From Thioclava pacifica DSM 10166 (GTDB taxonomy: Bacteria > Pseudomonadota > Alphaproteobacteria > Rhodobacterales > Rhodobacteraceae), in NCBI RefSeq assembly GCF_000714535.1, contig NZ_AUND01000001.1:434001-498000 (forward strand): a stretch of DNA of 64,000 nt, given 5' to 3'. Both the position numbers and the translations under genes were made by a program. This document shows, in pieces, positions 44,701 through 55,365 of the stretch; the first letter of the stretch is position 1, and each line of letters starts with the position of its first letter. The notes beneath the pieces are model-generated. The model made no database searches. It saw only the letters and a list, made by a program, of their open reading frames with translations, and was not told where the DNA came from.

Positions 44701-45987
44701 TTGAGCGAGACGAATTCCACCGAGACGCCCGAAACCCGGGCCTATGTCATCCATCCCGACATCCCGTCGCGTGAGGGCCAGCGGCACTTGCCCGAATTCG
44801 CGCTGGCCGAGGCGGTGTCGCTGGCGGCGGCCCTGCCGCATCTGGAGGTCGTGGGCTCGGAGATCGCAAAGCTGAGGAAGCCCGAGCCGGGGCATCTCTT
44901 CGGCTCGGGAAAACTTGCCGAGATCAAGGAGCGGCTTGAGGCGAACGACGTCGATCTGGTCCTGATCGACGGGCCGGTGACGCCCGTGCAGCAACGCAAT
45001 CTGGAGAAGGAATGGGGGGTGAAACTCCTCGACCGGACCGGGCTGATCCTCGAGATCTTCGCCGATCGCGCGCGTACCCGTGAAGGCGTGTTGCAGGTCG
45101 AGCTCGCCGCGCTCAGTTATCAACGCACGCGGCTGGTGCGCGCCTGGACCCACCTCGAACGCCAGCGCGGCGGATTGGGCTTCGTCGGCGGTCCCGGCGA
45201 AACCCAGATCGAGGCCGACCGCCGCGCCATCGACGAGCAGATCGTGCGCCTGCGCCGCCAACTTGCCAAGGTGGTGAAAACGCGCGAACTGCACCGCGCC
45301 GCGCGCCGCAAGGTGCCGTTCCCGATTGTCGCGCTGGTAGGCTATACCAACGCTGGAAAATCCACGCTTTTCAATCGTGTGACCGGGGCCGAGGTGCTGG
45401 CCAAGGATATGCTGTTCGCGACGCTCGATCCGACCATGCGCGGGCTCACGCTGCCCTCGGGGCGCAAGGTGATCCTGTCCGATACGGTGGGCTTCATCTC
45501 GGACCTGCCGACCCAGCTCGTGGCGGCCTTCCGCGCGACGCTCGAAGAGGTGTTGGAAGCGGATCTGATCTTGCATGTGCGCGACATCTCACATCCCGAG
45601 ACCGAAGAGCAGGCGCAGGACGTGAACGACATCCTCGCCAAGCTCGGCGTGGCCAAGGACGTGCCGCTGATCGAGGTCTGGAACAAGATCGACGCGGTCC
45701 CACCCGAGCCGCGCGCGGCGCTTCTGGTGCAAGAAACCCGCGAACCCGATCTTCAGGCGATCTCGGCCCTGACCGGCGAAGGGATCGCGGGGCTGCTGGC
45801 AGCGGTCGATGAAAAACTCGCCGAGGAACGTTTCATCGAAGAGATCACGCTGCGCTTCGCAGAGGGTCGCAAGCGCGCCTGGCTGCACGAGCAGAACGTC
45901 GTGCGGGCAGAGCGCCAGACCGACGACGGCTGGTCATTCGAGGTGGAATGGTCAGGCAGCCAGCGCAACCGTTTCCGCGCCCTTTAA
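44701..45987 (+). CDS. hflX: Ribosome-associated GTPase HflX
   Basis: A 428-residue GTPase that splits stalled 70S ribosomes. The N-terminal HflX domain (about 1-200) has GSGKLAEIKE and GGLGFVGGPGETQIEADRR. G1 is GYTNAGKST (about 214-222), G3 DTVGF and G4 NKID. It begins at a TTG (44701), the first available start, with a weak ribosome binding site, so low or coupled translation behind hfq is likely. Confidence 0.94.
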   Translation: MSETNSTETPETRAYVIHPDIPSREGQRHLPEFALAEAVSLAAALPHLEVVGSEIAKLRKPEPGHLFGSGKLAEIKERLEANDVDLVLIDGPVTPVQQRNLEKEWGVKLLDRTGLILEIFADRARTREGVLQVELAALSYQRTRLVRAWTHLERQRGGLGFVGGPGETQIEADRRAIDEQIVRLRRQLAKVVKTRELHRAARRKVPFPIVALVGYTNAGKSTLFNRVTGAEVLAKDMLFATLDPTMRGLTLPSGRKVILSDTVGFISDLPTQLVAAFRATLEEVLEADLILHVRDISHPETEEQAQDVNDILAKLGVAKDVPLIEVWNKIDAVPPEPRAALLVQETREPDLQAISALTGEGIAGLLAAVDEKLAEERFIEEITLRFAEGRKRAWLHEQNVVRAERQTDDGWSFEVEWSGSQRNRFRAL

Positions 45988-45995
45988 GCGCGGGC

Positions 45996-46098
45996 AGGGG
46001 CGCTGCCCCTCTTGGCTGCGCCAATTCACCCCGAGATATTTTCGTCAAGAAGAAGAGGGGGCGCCTTCTTCTTGATTTAAATATCTCCGCCGGAGGCA
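45996..46098. repeat. Dispersed intergenic repeat, full form, between convergent hflX and speB
   Basis: A GC hairpin AGGGGC-gct-GCCCCT (45996-46010) begins 8 bases after the hflX stop. Then come the left arm 46033-46055 (GAGATATTT...AAGAAGAAG) and the right arm 46065-46087, matching as inverted repeats at 20 of 23 positions with a 9-base loop, and then CGCCGGAGGCA to 46098. The hairpin could terminate both convergent genes. Confidence 0.8.
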
Positions 46099-46141
46099 TC
46101 CGCACGTGCCACAGGCGCTGCGATCCGGAACAGGTAGCGGC

Positions 46142-47113
46142 TCAGCGGGTCGCGCGGGCGTGGAAGATGAAACCGAGGAAATTCAGCAGCACTTGGGCCG
46201 CGAGGATCGGGGTCGAGCCGCTCGGGTCGTAATCGGGGGCGACCTCGACCAGGTCGATGCCGACGACCTCGTGGCGTTTGGCGATCCCCTGGAGGATCTC
46301 GAGCACCTCGTAATAGAGAAAGCCACCATGGCTGGGTGTGCCCGTGCCCGGCGCGATCGAAGGATCGAAACCGTCGATATCGATCGTCACATAGATCCGC
46401 GCACCTTCGGGGATGCGGTCCAACACGCCCTCGGTGCCGAGTTTGCGTACCTGGCGCACCGAGAGGAAATCGTCGCCCATCGCGCGGGCCGCTTCGTAGC
46501 CGTCCTTTGCGGTGGAGGAGACGTTGCGGATGCCAAGCGCGGTGATGCCCGAGACGTAACCCTTCTCGGCGGCACGCCGCATCGGATTGCCGTGGCCTTG
46601 CGTGACGCCGTGGCGCTCGTCGACGAAATCGAGATGGGCGTCGATCTGGACGATATGGATCGGGCCTTTCTCGGCGCAGTCTTCGGCGAAGGCTCGGATG
46701 CAGGGGATATTGACCGAGTGATCGCCGCCGATCACCACCGGCAGCGCGCCCGCGGCAAGCATCGCGCGCACGCCGGCCTCGATATTGGCGTGGCTTTTCA
46801 CCGTGTCGGTATGGACGATGTCGGCATCGCCTATATCGACGATCCTCACCTCGGGGCCGAGATAGGTCGCGTCATCCTCGTGGTCATAGGCGCCCGCATG
46901 GCCGAAGGAAAAAAGCGTCGAGGCTTCACGCACCGATCGCGGTCCGAACCGGGCGCCAGCACGGAACTGCGTCCCGGCATCGAAGGGGGCGCCCATCACG
47001 GCGACATCGGCCGCGATCTTGTCCCAATCGGCCACGTAGTCTTTCTTGCCGAAAGTGGCGATCCCGACGAAGGGCAGGTTCAGCCGCCCTGTTTCATACC
47101 CGTGCCCTGCCAT
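46142..47113 (-). CDS. speB: Agmatinase/ureohydrolase family protein
   Basis: A 323-residue binuclear-manganese amidinohydrolase. The metal motifs are GGDHSV, DAHLDFVDE and DIDGFDPSIAPGTGTP. Agmatinase makes putrescine and urea from agmatine, but guanidinobutyrase, guanidinopropionase and proclavaminate amidinohydrolase share these motifs and the substrate is not fixed by sequence. It is divergent from the TehA-like gene across 120 bases. Confidence 0.85.
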   Translation of the reverse strand: MAGHGYETGRLNLPFVGIATFGKKDYVADWDKIAADVAVMGAPFDAGTQFRAGARFGPRSVREASTLFSFGHAGAYDHEDDATYLGPEVRIVDIGDADIVHTDTVKSHANIEAGVRAMLAAGALPVVIGGDHSVNIPCIRAFAEDCAEKGPIHIVQIDAHLDFVDERHGVTQGHGNPMRRAAEKGYVSGITALGIRNVSSTAKDGYEAARAMGDDFLSVRQVRKLGTEGVLDRIPEGARIYVTIDIDGFDPSIAPGTGTPSHGGFLYYEVLEILQGIAKRHEVVGIDLVEVAPDYDPSGSTPILAAQVLLNFLGFIFHARATR

Positions 47114-47233
47114 TTTTGCCCCCGTGCCTGTTGGATGTCCTCTCGGGCGTCAGCTTTTCGCCGTGCGGGAAATATTGCAAGCGCCCGATTTGCGGGGATA
47201 AGACTGGGGCGGTACTGAAAGAGGAAACCGCAA
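47114..47233. promoter_or_regulatory. Divergent speB / TehA-family gene promoter region
   Basis: These 120 bases separate two start codons. GCGGGAAATATTGCAAGCGCCCG (split 47163-47185) is the only lower-GC segment. I see no convincing operator or paired promoter elements. Confidence 0.35.
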
Positions 47234-48196
47234 ATGTCCTTTGCTCCGCCCAAGATGACGCCCAAGGGCCTGTTCCGCCGTACGCCGCCTGCGATGTTTC
47301 CGCCGGTTTTGGGGCTGATGGGGCTGGGGATCGCCTGGCGGCGCGGGGTACGGGAATTTGCGCTGCCGCCGGATCTGGCCGAGCTGTTTCTCGGTGCGGT
47401 CACGCTGCTCGCGGTGTTCACGCTTCTGGCCTATGTCGCGAAGATCGTCCGCCGACCGGGGGTCGTGACCGAGGATCTGCGAATCCTGCCGGGGCGGGCA
47501 GGGCTCGCGGCGGGGGTGCTGGTGATCTATCTCGTGGCGGCGGCTCTTGCGCCTTACGGGATCGTGGCGCTCGCTCTGTTCTGGCTCGGGGTCGCGGTGC
47601 ATCTGGGCTTCATCGTCACGGTGATCTACACGCTGATGACCGGTCCGGCCGAGCAGCGCCGGGTCAATCCGACCTGGCAGCTGACCTTCTCGGGTTGGAT
47701 CGTCGGCGCACTGGCCGCGCAGGCGCTGGGTCTGGTGCAGCCGGCGCTGGCGATGTTCTGGGTCGCATTCGGCGCGACAGTGGGAATCTGGCTGGCCTCG
47801 ATCAACCAGTTTGCCCGCGAGAAGGTGCCCGCGCCACTGCGCCCGTTGCTTGCGATCCATCTCGCTCCCGCGGCCGTTATCGGCACCGTTGCGACCGGGT
47901 TCGACGCGGTCGGGATCGCGCAGGTGATGGCCGGGCTCGCGGGGCTTTACGCGCTGGTTCTTCTGGCCTCGATCCGTTGGCTCCTCGCGGGCGGTTTCAG
48001 CCCGCTCTGGGGCGCCTTCACCTTCCCGGCGACAGCGCTTGCGGGGTGCTGGCTGGCGCAGGGCGGGCCTTGGTCGATGCCGGGGGCCGTCGTGCTGATC
48101 GCAGCGACGCTGATCGTCATTCCGATCGCGATCCAGGTGTTCAAACTTTGGGCCAAAGGCCAGCTCGCGATGAAGACCAACGCGGCCATCGCCTGA
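47234..48196 (+). CDS. TehA/SLAC1 (TDT) family transporter
   Basis: A 320-residue protein with about ten membrane helices beginning after RTPPAMFPPVLGLMGLGIAWRR, the typical start of the tellurite-resistance/dicarboxylate transporter family (TehA, Mae1, SLAC1). The internal WLGVAVHLGFIVTVIYTLM and NPTWQLTFSGWIVGALAAQ fit the repeated hairpins around the pore. Members are anion channels or malate/sulfite transporters; TehA overproduction gives tellurite resistance in E. coli. The trgAB-cysK tellurite locus lies 2 kb downstream, but separate transcripts are likely. Confidence 0.78.
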   Translation: MSFAPPKMTPKGLFRRTPPAMFPPVLGLMGLGIAWRRGVREFALPPDLAELFLGAVTLLAVFTLLAYVAKIVRRPGVVTEDLRILPGRAGLAAGVLVIYLVAAALAPYGIVALALFWLGVAVHLGFIVTVIYTLMTGPAEQRRVNPTWQLTFSGWIVGALAAQALGLVQPALAMFWVAFGATVGIWLASINQFAREKVPAPLRPLLAIHLAPAAVIGTVATGFDAVGIAQVMAGLAGLYALVLLASIRWLLAGGFSPLWGAFTFPATALAGCWLAQGGPWSMPGAVVLIAATLIVIPIAIQVFKLWAKGQLAMKTNAAIA

Positions 48197-48282
48197 GGCG
48201 GCCCTCAGGCCGATCGGGACAAGGGGCCCGCGCGCACAACCCGTTGCGCGCCTTGGGGGTTGCCTTCGCGTCCATTGCGTGA

Positions 48283-49773
<1,491 letters not shown>

Positions 49774-49798
49774 GGCCGCCTGAGATTTGGACAAAGGC

Positions 49799-49845
49799 AA
49801 ACGGCGCGCTTTCCATGACGGAGGCGCGCCGTTTCCATTTCCGTG
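49799..49845 (+). terminator. Terminator of guaB
   Basis: AAACGGCGCGC (49799-49809) pairs perfectly with GCGCGCCGTTT (49824-49834) around a 14-base loop. The stem ends in A/T pairs and TCCATTTCC follows. It starts 25 bases after the guaB stop. Confidence 0.85.
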
Positions 49846-50082
49846 GCCGGCGCGCGTGCGGCCGCGCATCGTTTCGGCCTTACAGGGGGCGAAAATCAAG
49901 CGCGCCCAAGCGCTTGGTGCCTCTAGTGCCAGAGATTTCCTGGCAATGTCGCAAATCCATTGACGGTTGACTGAATTTCGAACCCTGCCGCTGCGTCAAT
50001 CGCCATAGTTTCGCCTAAATCGCCCGTTAACTGTAGACGCTACGAAACGATAACCCTCGAGTCGAGGAATGAGGAAACCAAG
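49846..50082 (+). promoter_or_regulatory. Upstream region of the trgAB-cysK locus
   Basis: No gene is visible between the guaB terminator and trgA. It holds a perfect 12-bp palindrome CCAAGCGCTTGG (49906-49917), TGCCAG-N7-CTGGCA (49928-49946 approximately) and CCTCG-agt-CGAGG just before the trgA ribosome binding site. The segment 49950-50080 is lower in GC and is the likely promoter. Confidence 0.45.
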
Positions 50083-50565
50083 ATGCAGCGCGTTGTCGTC
50101 CGCAATTCGCAGGTCCAGATTCCGACCATGTCGAAGCTCTTCGCTGGCATCATGCTCGCGGCTACAGGGTTCATGGCGGCCCAGAGCATCTTGCCCAGGG
50201 TTCCCGCCGGTACCGATGGGGCGGAGGAGCTCCCTCTGATCATGGCGTCCTTCGGATTGATGTTTGGCTGGCGCGTCGTGGGCGTGCGCCCAGGACGTCG
50301 CTGGGTTGATGCCTGCAATGACGGTCTGCGCGGCGCGCTCTACCTGCTCGCGGCAACCTTCGCCTTTCTCGGCACGATCCAGATGTTCAAGCTCGCGGTG
50401 CGGATGCGCTACGATGATGTCCTCTCGGCAATCACCGATGTGGCCGGGCAGGGGATCGGGATCGGGCTGGCCTCGCTGAGCGTGCAGCCGCTGCTGACCC
50501 TCGGGATCGGCGCGATGGTTGCCGGCGTGCTTTCCGAATACGGACATCGTCGCTTCGGGCGCTGA
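50083..50565 (+). CDS. trgA: TrgA family membrane protein (tellurite resistance)
   Basis: A 160-residue protein with about four membrane helices. PTMSKLFAGIMLAATGFMAAQSI near the start and MASFGLMFGWRVVGVRPGRR in the middle follow the TrgA pattern. trgA was identified in Rhodobacter sphaeroides with trgB and cysK as a locus contributing to high-level tellurite resistance; the mechanism is not settled. The gene order here, trgA-trgB-cysK, is the same. GAGGAA precedes the ATG. Confidence 0.8.
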   Translation: MQRVVVRNSQVQIPTMSKLFAGIMLAATGFMAAQSILPRVPAGTDGAEELPLIMASFGLMFGWRVVGVRPGRRWVDACNDGLRGALYLLAATFAFLGTIQMFKLAVRMRYDDVLSAITDVAGQGIGIGLASLSVQPLLTLGIGAMVAGVLSEYGHRRFGR

Positions 50566-50646
50566 GCCCCGTCGCTTGACATCTCCGGCCGCTTCCGCAG
50601 GCTGGGCCGCGCCGCGCAATTCGCGCGGCGTTTGCTTTGGACTGTG

Positions 50647-51771
50647 ATGATACGTCATTTCTTCTACGGAACGCTTTGCCACCCGCCACTTCTGGAAGCC
50701 GTGATCGGTCGGGTTCCCGCGCTGCGGCCCGCGCGCCTGCCCGGTTTTGGTGTGTATGAGGCCTGTCGCAATGGACAGGGCCTGGGCTTTCCGATCCTTC
50801 AGCTCGAGGAGGGCGCGGCGGTACAGGGGCTGCTCGCGGATCTTACCGCGGTCGAGGCCGAACGCATCTCCTGGTACGAGGCGGGCTATGACGCGGTGCA
50901 ACGCGAGGTCACGACCGCGCAGGGGCCGTATCTGGCCAAGCTCTGGCTGCCTCAGGCCGGACGCTGGGAACTCGGAGACCCTTGGACGCTGTCGGACTGG
51001 ACGCCGAAATGGGCCGCGCTCAAGACCGAAGGCGCGCGACGCTTCATCGCCGAGGCCGAGGTGATCGGACCCGAACGTGCCAATGCCCGCTATCATGCGA
51101 TCCTCGTGCGCGCGGCCTCGACCCTGCGCGCCCGTGCCGAGCCGATGCCGCAGGCGCTGCGCCGTTCCGTCGCTGATGGCGATCTGAAGATCGACGCGCA
51201 AACCACTGCCTACGCGAAGTTTTTCGCCGTCGAAGATTATGATCTGCGCCACCGCCTCTTCGCGGGCGGGATGAGCGCCAAGCTCGACCGTGCGGCATTC
51301 GTCTCGGGCGATGCAACGGTGGTTCTGCCCTATGACCCGAAGCGCGACCGGGTGCTGCTGGTCGAGCAGTTTCGCACCGGCCCGTTGGCGCGCGGTGAGC
51401 CGAACCCGTGGATGATCGAGGCGATCGCGGGGCGGGTCGATCCCGGCGAGACGCCCGAGCAGGCGGCGTTGCGTGAGGCGGGCGAGGAAGCGGGGATCAC
51501 GATCGAGCGCCTGATCGAGGCGCCACGCTATTACCCTTCGCCGGGTGCGAAGTCGGAATTCATCTATTCCTATATCGGGATTGCCGATCTGCCCGATGGC
51601 GCGGGGGCGCCCGGCGGCGTGGAAGCCGAGGGAGAGGATATCCGTCCGCATCTTCTCTCCTTCGATGCACTTCTTGGGCTTGTGAGTACGGGTGAGGCGG
51701 GCAATGCGCCCCTGATCCTGCTTGCGCTCTGGCTTGATCGGATGCGCGAACGGTTGCGCGCCGAGGCTTGA
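50647..51771 (+). CDS. trgB: TrgB: gamma-glutamylcyclotransferase-like plus NUDIX hydrolase fusion
   Basis: A 374-residue two-domain protein. Residues 1-135 have the gamma-glutamylcyclotransferase/AIG2-like start HFFYGTLCHPPLLEAVIG. Residues about 200-350 are a NUDIX domain with a perfect box, GRVDPGE then TPEQAALREAGEEAGI (about 261-283), as in ADP-ribose pyrophosphatases (VLLVEQFRTGP, MIEAIAGRVDPGE). NUDIX enzymes cut nucleoside diphosphate derivatives; the cyclotransferase half could act on glutathione-type peptides. The ATG at 50647 is favoured over TTG/GTG codons up to 15 bases earlier. Neighbours trgA and cysK define the tellurite locus. Confidence 0.87.
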   Translation: MIRHFFYGTLCHPPLLEAVIGRVPALRPARLPGFGVYEACRNGQGLGFPILQLEEGAAVQGLLADLTAVEAERISWYEAGYDAVQREVTTAQGPYLAKLWLPQAGRWELGDPWTLSDWTPKWAALKTEGARRFIAEAEVIGPERANARYHAILVRAASTLRARAEPMPQALRRSVADGDLKIDAQTTAYAKFFAVEDYDLRHRLFAGGMSAKLDRAAFVSGDATVVLPYDPKRDRVLLVEQFRTGPLARGEPNPWMIEAIAGRVDPGETPEQAALREAGEEAGITIERLIEAPRYYPSPGAKSEFIYSYIGIADLPDGAGAPGGVEAEGEDIRPHLLSFDALLGLVSTGEAGNAPLILLALWLDRMRERLRAEA

Positions 51772-51841
51772 GGTGGGAGGCGCGTCAGCCTAAGTCTGGA
51801 TCCAACGGCCCCGAAGCGGGGCGCGCGAAGGGAGAGTGGAG

Positions 51842-52873
51842 ATGCGCATCAGTGGCGATCTGGCAGCGGCGATCGGAAACACACCGCTTATCAAGCTCAG
51901 GAAGGCGTCCGAGGCGACGGGGTGCACGATCCTCGGCAAGGCGGAATTCCTGAATCCGGGCCAGTCGGTGAAGGACCGCGCCGCGCTCTACATCATCCGC
52001 GATGCGATTCAGCGCGGCGAGCTGGCGCCGGGCGGCACTATCGTCGAGGGCACGGCGGGCAATACGGGCATAGGTCTGGCGCTGGTGGGGGCCTCGATGG
52101 GCTTTCGCTCGGTGATCGTGATCCCTGAGACCCAGAGCCAGGAAAAGAAGGACATGCTGCGGCTCGCCGGGGCCGAGCTGGTGCAGGTTCCGGCCGCGCC
52201 CTACCGCAATCCGAACAATTACGTGCGCTACTCCGAGCGGCTCGCGAAAGAGATCGCCAAGACGGACCCGAACGGGGCGATCTGGGCCAACCAGTTCGAC
52301 AACACCGCGAACCGTCAGGCCCATATCGAGACCACTGGCCCCGAGATCTGGGATCAGACCGGCGGCAAGGTGGACGGGTTCATCTGTGCGGTGGGCTCGG
52401 GTGGCACTTTCGCGGGTGTCGGCATGGCGTTGCAGCCCAAGGGCGTGAAGATCGCGCTGGCCGATCCCGATGGCGCGGCGCTTCACAGCTTCTACACCAC
52501 GGGCGAGCTGGCCTCGCAGGGTTCCTCGATCACCGAAGGGATCGGGCAGGGACGCATCACGGCGAACCTCGAGGGCTTCACCCCGGACATGAGCTTCAAC
52601 ATTCCCGATACCGAGGCGCTGCCCATCGTGTTCGATCTTCTCTCGGAAGAGGGGCTGTGCCTGGGCGGCTCGTCGGGGATCAACGTCGCCGGCGCGATCC
52701 GCATGGCGCAGGAAATGGGGCCGGGCCACACGATCGTGACGGTCCTGTGTGATTACGGCACCCGCTACCAGTCCAAGCTCTTCAATCCCGACTTCCTCAA
52801 GGGCAAGGGGCTGCCGGTGCCCGACTGGCTCGACCGCGCGCCGCGTGACGTTCCGGAGGTCTTCGCGGAATGA
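51842..52873 (+). CDS. cysK: Cysteine synthase A (O-acetylserine sulfhydrylase)
   Basis: A 343-residue fold-type II PLP enzyme making cysteine from O-acetylserine and sulfide. The PLP lysine is K44 (NPGQSVKDRAA), the substrate loop is EGTAGNTGIGLA, the phosphate-binding glycines are GSGGTFAG, and GGSSGINVAGA is near the end. It is about 30 residues longer than E. coli CysK. GGGAG lies 7 bases before the ATG at 51842, better than a GTG at 51836. Its stop overlaps the MscS gene start by 4 bases. Within the trg locus it may link tellurite tolerance to thiol supply. Confidence 0.95.
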   Translation: MRISGDLAAAIGNTPLIKLRKASEATGCTILGKAEFLNPGQSVKDRAALYIIRDAIQRGELAPGGTIVEGTAGNTGIGLALVGASMGFRSVIVIPETQSQEKKDMLRLAGAELVQVPAAPYRNPNNYVRYSERLAKEIAKTDPNGAIWANQFDNTANRQAHIETTGPEIWDQTGGKVDGFICAVGSGGTFAGVGMALQPKGVKIALADPDGAALHSFYTTGELASQGSSITEGIGQGRITANLEGFTPDMSFNIPDTEALPIVFDLLSEEGLCLGGSSGINVAGAIRMAQEMGPGHTIVTVLCDYGTRYQSKLFNPDFLKGKGLPVPDWLDRAPRDVPEVFAE

Positions 52874-55365
52874 TCCTGCGCCTGACCCGTCTGCTGCTGC
52901 TTGTCCTGACGCTGGCCCTGCCGGGGCTGGCGCTGGCGCAGACCAGCGATCCGCTCGATTACGATAGCTGGGACCGGTTGGCGACGCGTGCCGAAGAGAT
53001 GGTGCAGGCGGATAGCGCGCCGCAAGCGGCTTTTGACAGTATCCGGAATTCGCTGACCGACTGGCGCACGAAGTTCCAGGAGGCGGAAAGCACGAACGCG
53101 ACGCAGATCTCGACGGTGAAGGCGCAGATCGAAGCGCTCGGTCCCGCACCCAAAGAGGGCGAGACCGAGGATCAGGCGATCGCGGACCGACGCAAGGCGC
53201 TCACGGAACAGCTCGCGCAATTGCAGGCGCCCGGCATTCGTGCCACCGAAGCGGCAAGCCGCGCCGACAGTATCATCGCCAATATCGACAAGCTTCTCAG
53301 GTCGCGACAGACCGACAAGCTGATGCGGCTCACACCGTCCCCGCTCAACCCGATCAACTGGCCCGCTGGGGTCAAGGTGCTCTCGGGGCTCGGCGGGGCG
53401 CTTGCGACCGAGATGAGCGGGCAGCTCGAAAAGCCTGATCCCTACGCGACCGCGCGCGAGCGTGCCCCGGTGATCGTGGCGCTGCTGCTGGTGGCACTTC
53501 TGCTGGTTGCGCGCGGACGGCTCTGGATCATGAGACTGGCCGATCTGCTCGAGAAGCGGCTCGCCTGGCGCGCCCAGAGGGTGATCGACTTCATCGTCTC
53601 CTTCGGTCAGATCATGTTGCCGATCATCGGTGTCGCGTTGCTTGTCACGGCGTTGATCCAGACCGCGCTATTCGGCGCGCGCTGGACAGAGTTCCTGATG
53701 GCGATCGGGGTGGTGCTTTCGGCCTTTTTCGCGGCGATCTGGCTGGCAGGGCGGGTCTTTCCGCGTACGGATCGCCAATCCGCACCCTTCACGTTGCAAC
53801 CCGAGCGTCGCCGGGAGGGGCGTTTCCTGACCGTGTCGCTGGCGATTCTGGCCGCTGTGCAGGGGCCGTTCGGCGATTGGGTGGTCCAGCGCGGCGAGGC
53901 GGTTCTCGATACCGGCGCCTCGACTTCGGAGGCGGTCGACTCGGTCGGCAAGCTTCTCGATGCAGGCTTCGGCGTGCTGGCCTTCCCGCTTCAAGTGCTC
54001 GCGGCAATCCTTTTGTTCCGCTTTGGCCAGCTGCTGCGCCGCCACTTGCGCAACGAGACCAGCGCGAGCGCGGAGAGCGCCTTCCGCGACCGTCTCGTCG
54101 GGCTCATGGGCAATGCGCTGATCGCGATCTCGGTGATCGCTCCGATCCTGGGGGCGATCGGCTATGTGAACGCGGCAAACGCGCTGATCTGGCCCACGAT
54201 CATGACGCTGGGCCTTATCGCGCTGGTTCTGGTTCTGCATCTCTTCTTCACCGATCTTTATGTCTTCGTCACCCGGCGCGATGACGAGGGACGCGACTCG
54301 TTGATTCCAACGCTGATCGGTTTCTTGCTGAGCATCGCGTCGCTCCCGTTCGCGGCGCTGATCTGGGGGGCGCGACCGGCCGATCTGCTTGAGATGTGGA
54401 CGCGGTTCCGCAACGGGATCTCGGTCGGCGGGATTACGATTTCGCCCGGTATCTTCCTGACCTTCGCGATCATCTTCGTGATCGGCCTGATGGCGACGCG
54501 GCTGGTGCAGGGCGCGCTCAAGACCTCGCTTCTGCCCAAGACGAAGATCGACAAGGGCGGGCAGAACGCGATCATCTCCGGCGTCGGTTATATCGGGATT
54601 TTCCTCGCCGCAGTGGTCGCGATCTCTTCCGCCGGGATCGATCTGAGCTCGCTCGCCATCGTCGCGGGTGCGCTCTCGGTCGGCGTGGGGTTTGGTCTTC
54701 AGACGATCGTCCAGAACTTCGTCTCGGGGATCATCTTGCTGATCGAACGCCCGATCTCGGAGGGTGACTGGATCGAGGTCGGTGGGCAGATGGGGGTCGT
54801 GAAGGCGATCTCGGTGCGCTCCACCCGGATCGAGACCTTCGATCGCACCGAGGTGATCGTCCCCAATGCGGATCTGATCGCGGGGCAGGTGACGAACTGG
54901 ACGCGCGGCAATCTGACCGGACGCCTGATCCTGCCGGTGGGCGTGGCCTATGGCACCGATACCCGCAAGGTCGAGGAGATCCTGCTCGATATCGCGAAGA
55001 ACCAGTCACTGGTGATGATGAACCCCGAGCCCACGGTGATCTTCAACGGCTTCGGCGCGGATAGCCTCGATTTCGAGGTGCGGGTGATCCTGTCGGATGT
55101 GAATTTCATCATGCGGGTGAAATCCGAGATGAACCACGAGATCAACCAGCGCTTCACCGAGGCCGGGATCGAGATCCCGTTTGCGCAGCGCGATGTCTGG
55201 CTGCGCAATCCCGAAGTGCTGCAAGGCGTGCAGCCGAAGCCCGCGGTCGAGGCCGACACGACGCCCCATCCGGTGACCCGCGAGGATCTGGGGACGCCCC
55301 AGCCGGGCGAAGGTATGGAAGGCATTGAACGGCAAGATGGAGGATCGGATGGTGGAGACCGCTGA
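52870..55365 (+). CDS. Large mechanosensitive channel of the MscS family with a DUF3772 periplasmic domain
   Basis: An 831-residue protein. It has a signal peptide (1-24, ending LALAQ), a coiled periplasmic region with DUF3772 (about 100-190), about ten membrane helices (from 195 to 640), and the MscS core (about 600-780). The TM3 pore helix is glycine/alanine-rich (ALSVGVGFGLQTIVQNFVSGIILLIERP), then comes the beta domain GDWIEVGGQMGVV. A proline-rich tail follows. This layout resembles MscK/YbiO-type channels, which release solutes on hypo-osmotic shock. The start overlaps cysK by 4 bases. Confidence 0.9.
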   Translation: MILRLTRLLLLVLTLALPGLALAQTSDPLDYDSWDRLATRAEEMVQADSAPQAAFDSIRNSLTDWRTKFQEAESTNATQISTVKAQIEALGPAPKEGETEDQAIADRRKALTEQLAQLQAPGIRATEAASRADSIIANIDKLLRSRQTDKLMRLTPSPLNPINWPAGVKVLSGLGGALATEMSGQLEKPDPYATARERAPVIVALLLVALLLVARGRLWIMRLADLLEKRLAWRAQRVIDFIVSFGQIMLPIIGVALLVTALIQTALFGARWTEFLMAIGVVLSAFFAAIWLAGRVFPRTDRQSAPFTLQPERRREGRFLTVSLAILAAVQGPFGDWVVQRGEAVLDTGASTSEAVDSVGKLLDAGFGVLAFPLQVLAAILLFRFGQLLRRHLRNETSASAESAFRDRLVGLMGNALIAISVIAPILGAIGYVNAANALIWPTIMTLGLIALVLVLHLFFTDLYVFVTRRDDEGRDSLIPTLIGFLLSIASLPFAALIWGARPADLLEMWTRFRNGISVGGITISPGIFLTFAIIFVIGLMATRLVQGALKTSLLPKTKIDKGGQNAIISGVGYIGIFLAAVVAISSAGIDLSSLAIVAGALSVGVGFGLQTIVQNFVSGIILLIERPISEGDWIEVGGQMGVVKAISVRSTRIETFDRTEVIVPNADLIAGQVTNWTRGNLTGRLILPVGVAYGTDTRKVEEILLDIAKNQSLVMMNPEPTVIFNGFGADSLDFEVRVILSDVNFIMRVKSEMNHEINQRFTEAGIEIPFAQRDVWLRNPEVLQGVQPKPAVEADTTPHPVTREDLGTPQPGEGMEGIERQDGGSDGGDR

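Noticed and set aside
50632-50646. Upstream TTG/GTG starts for trgB
   Set aside because: No better ribosome binding site than for the ATG at 50647, and the conserved HFFYGTL motif follows that ATG directly.
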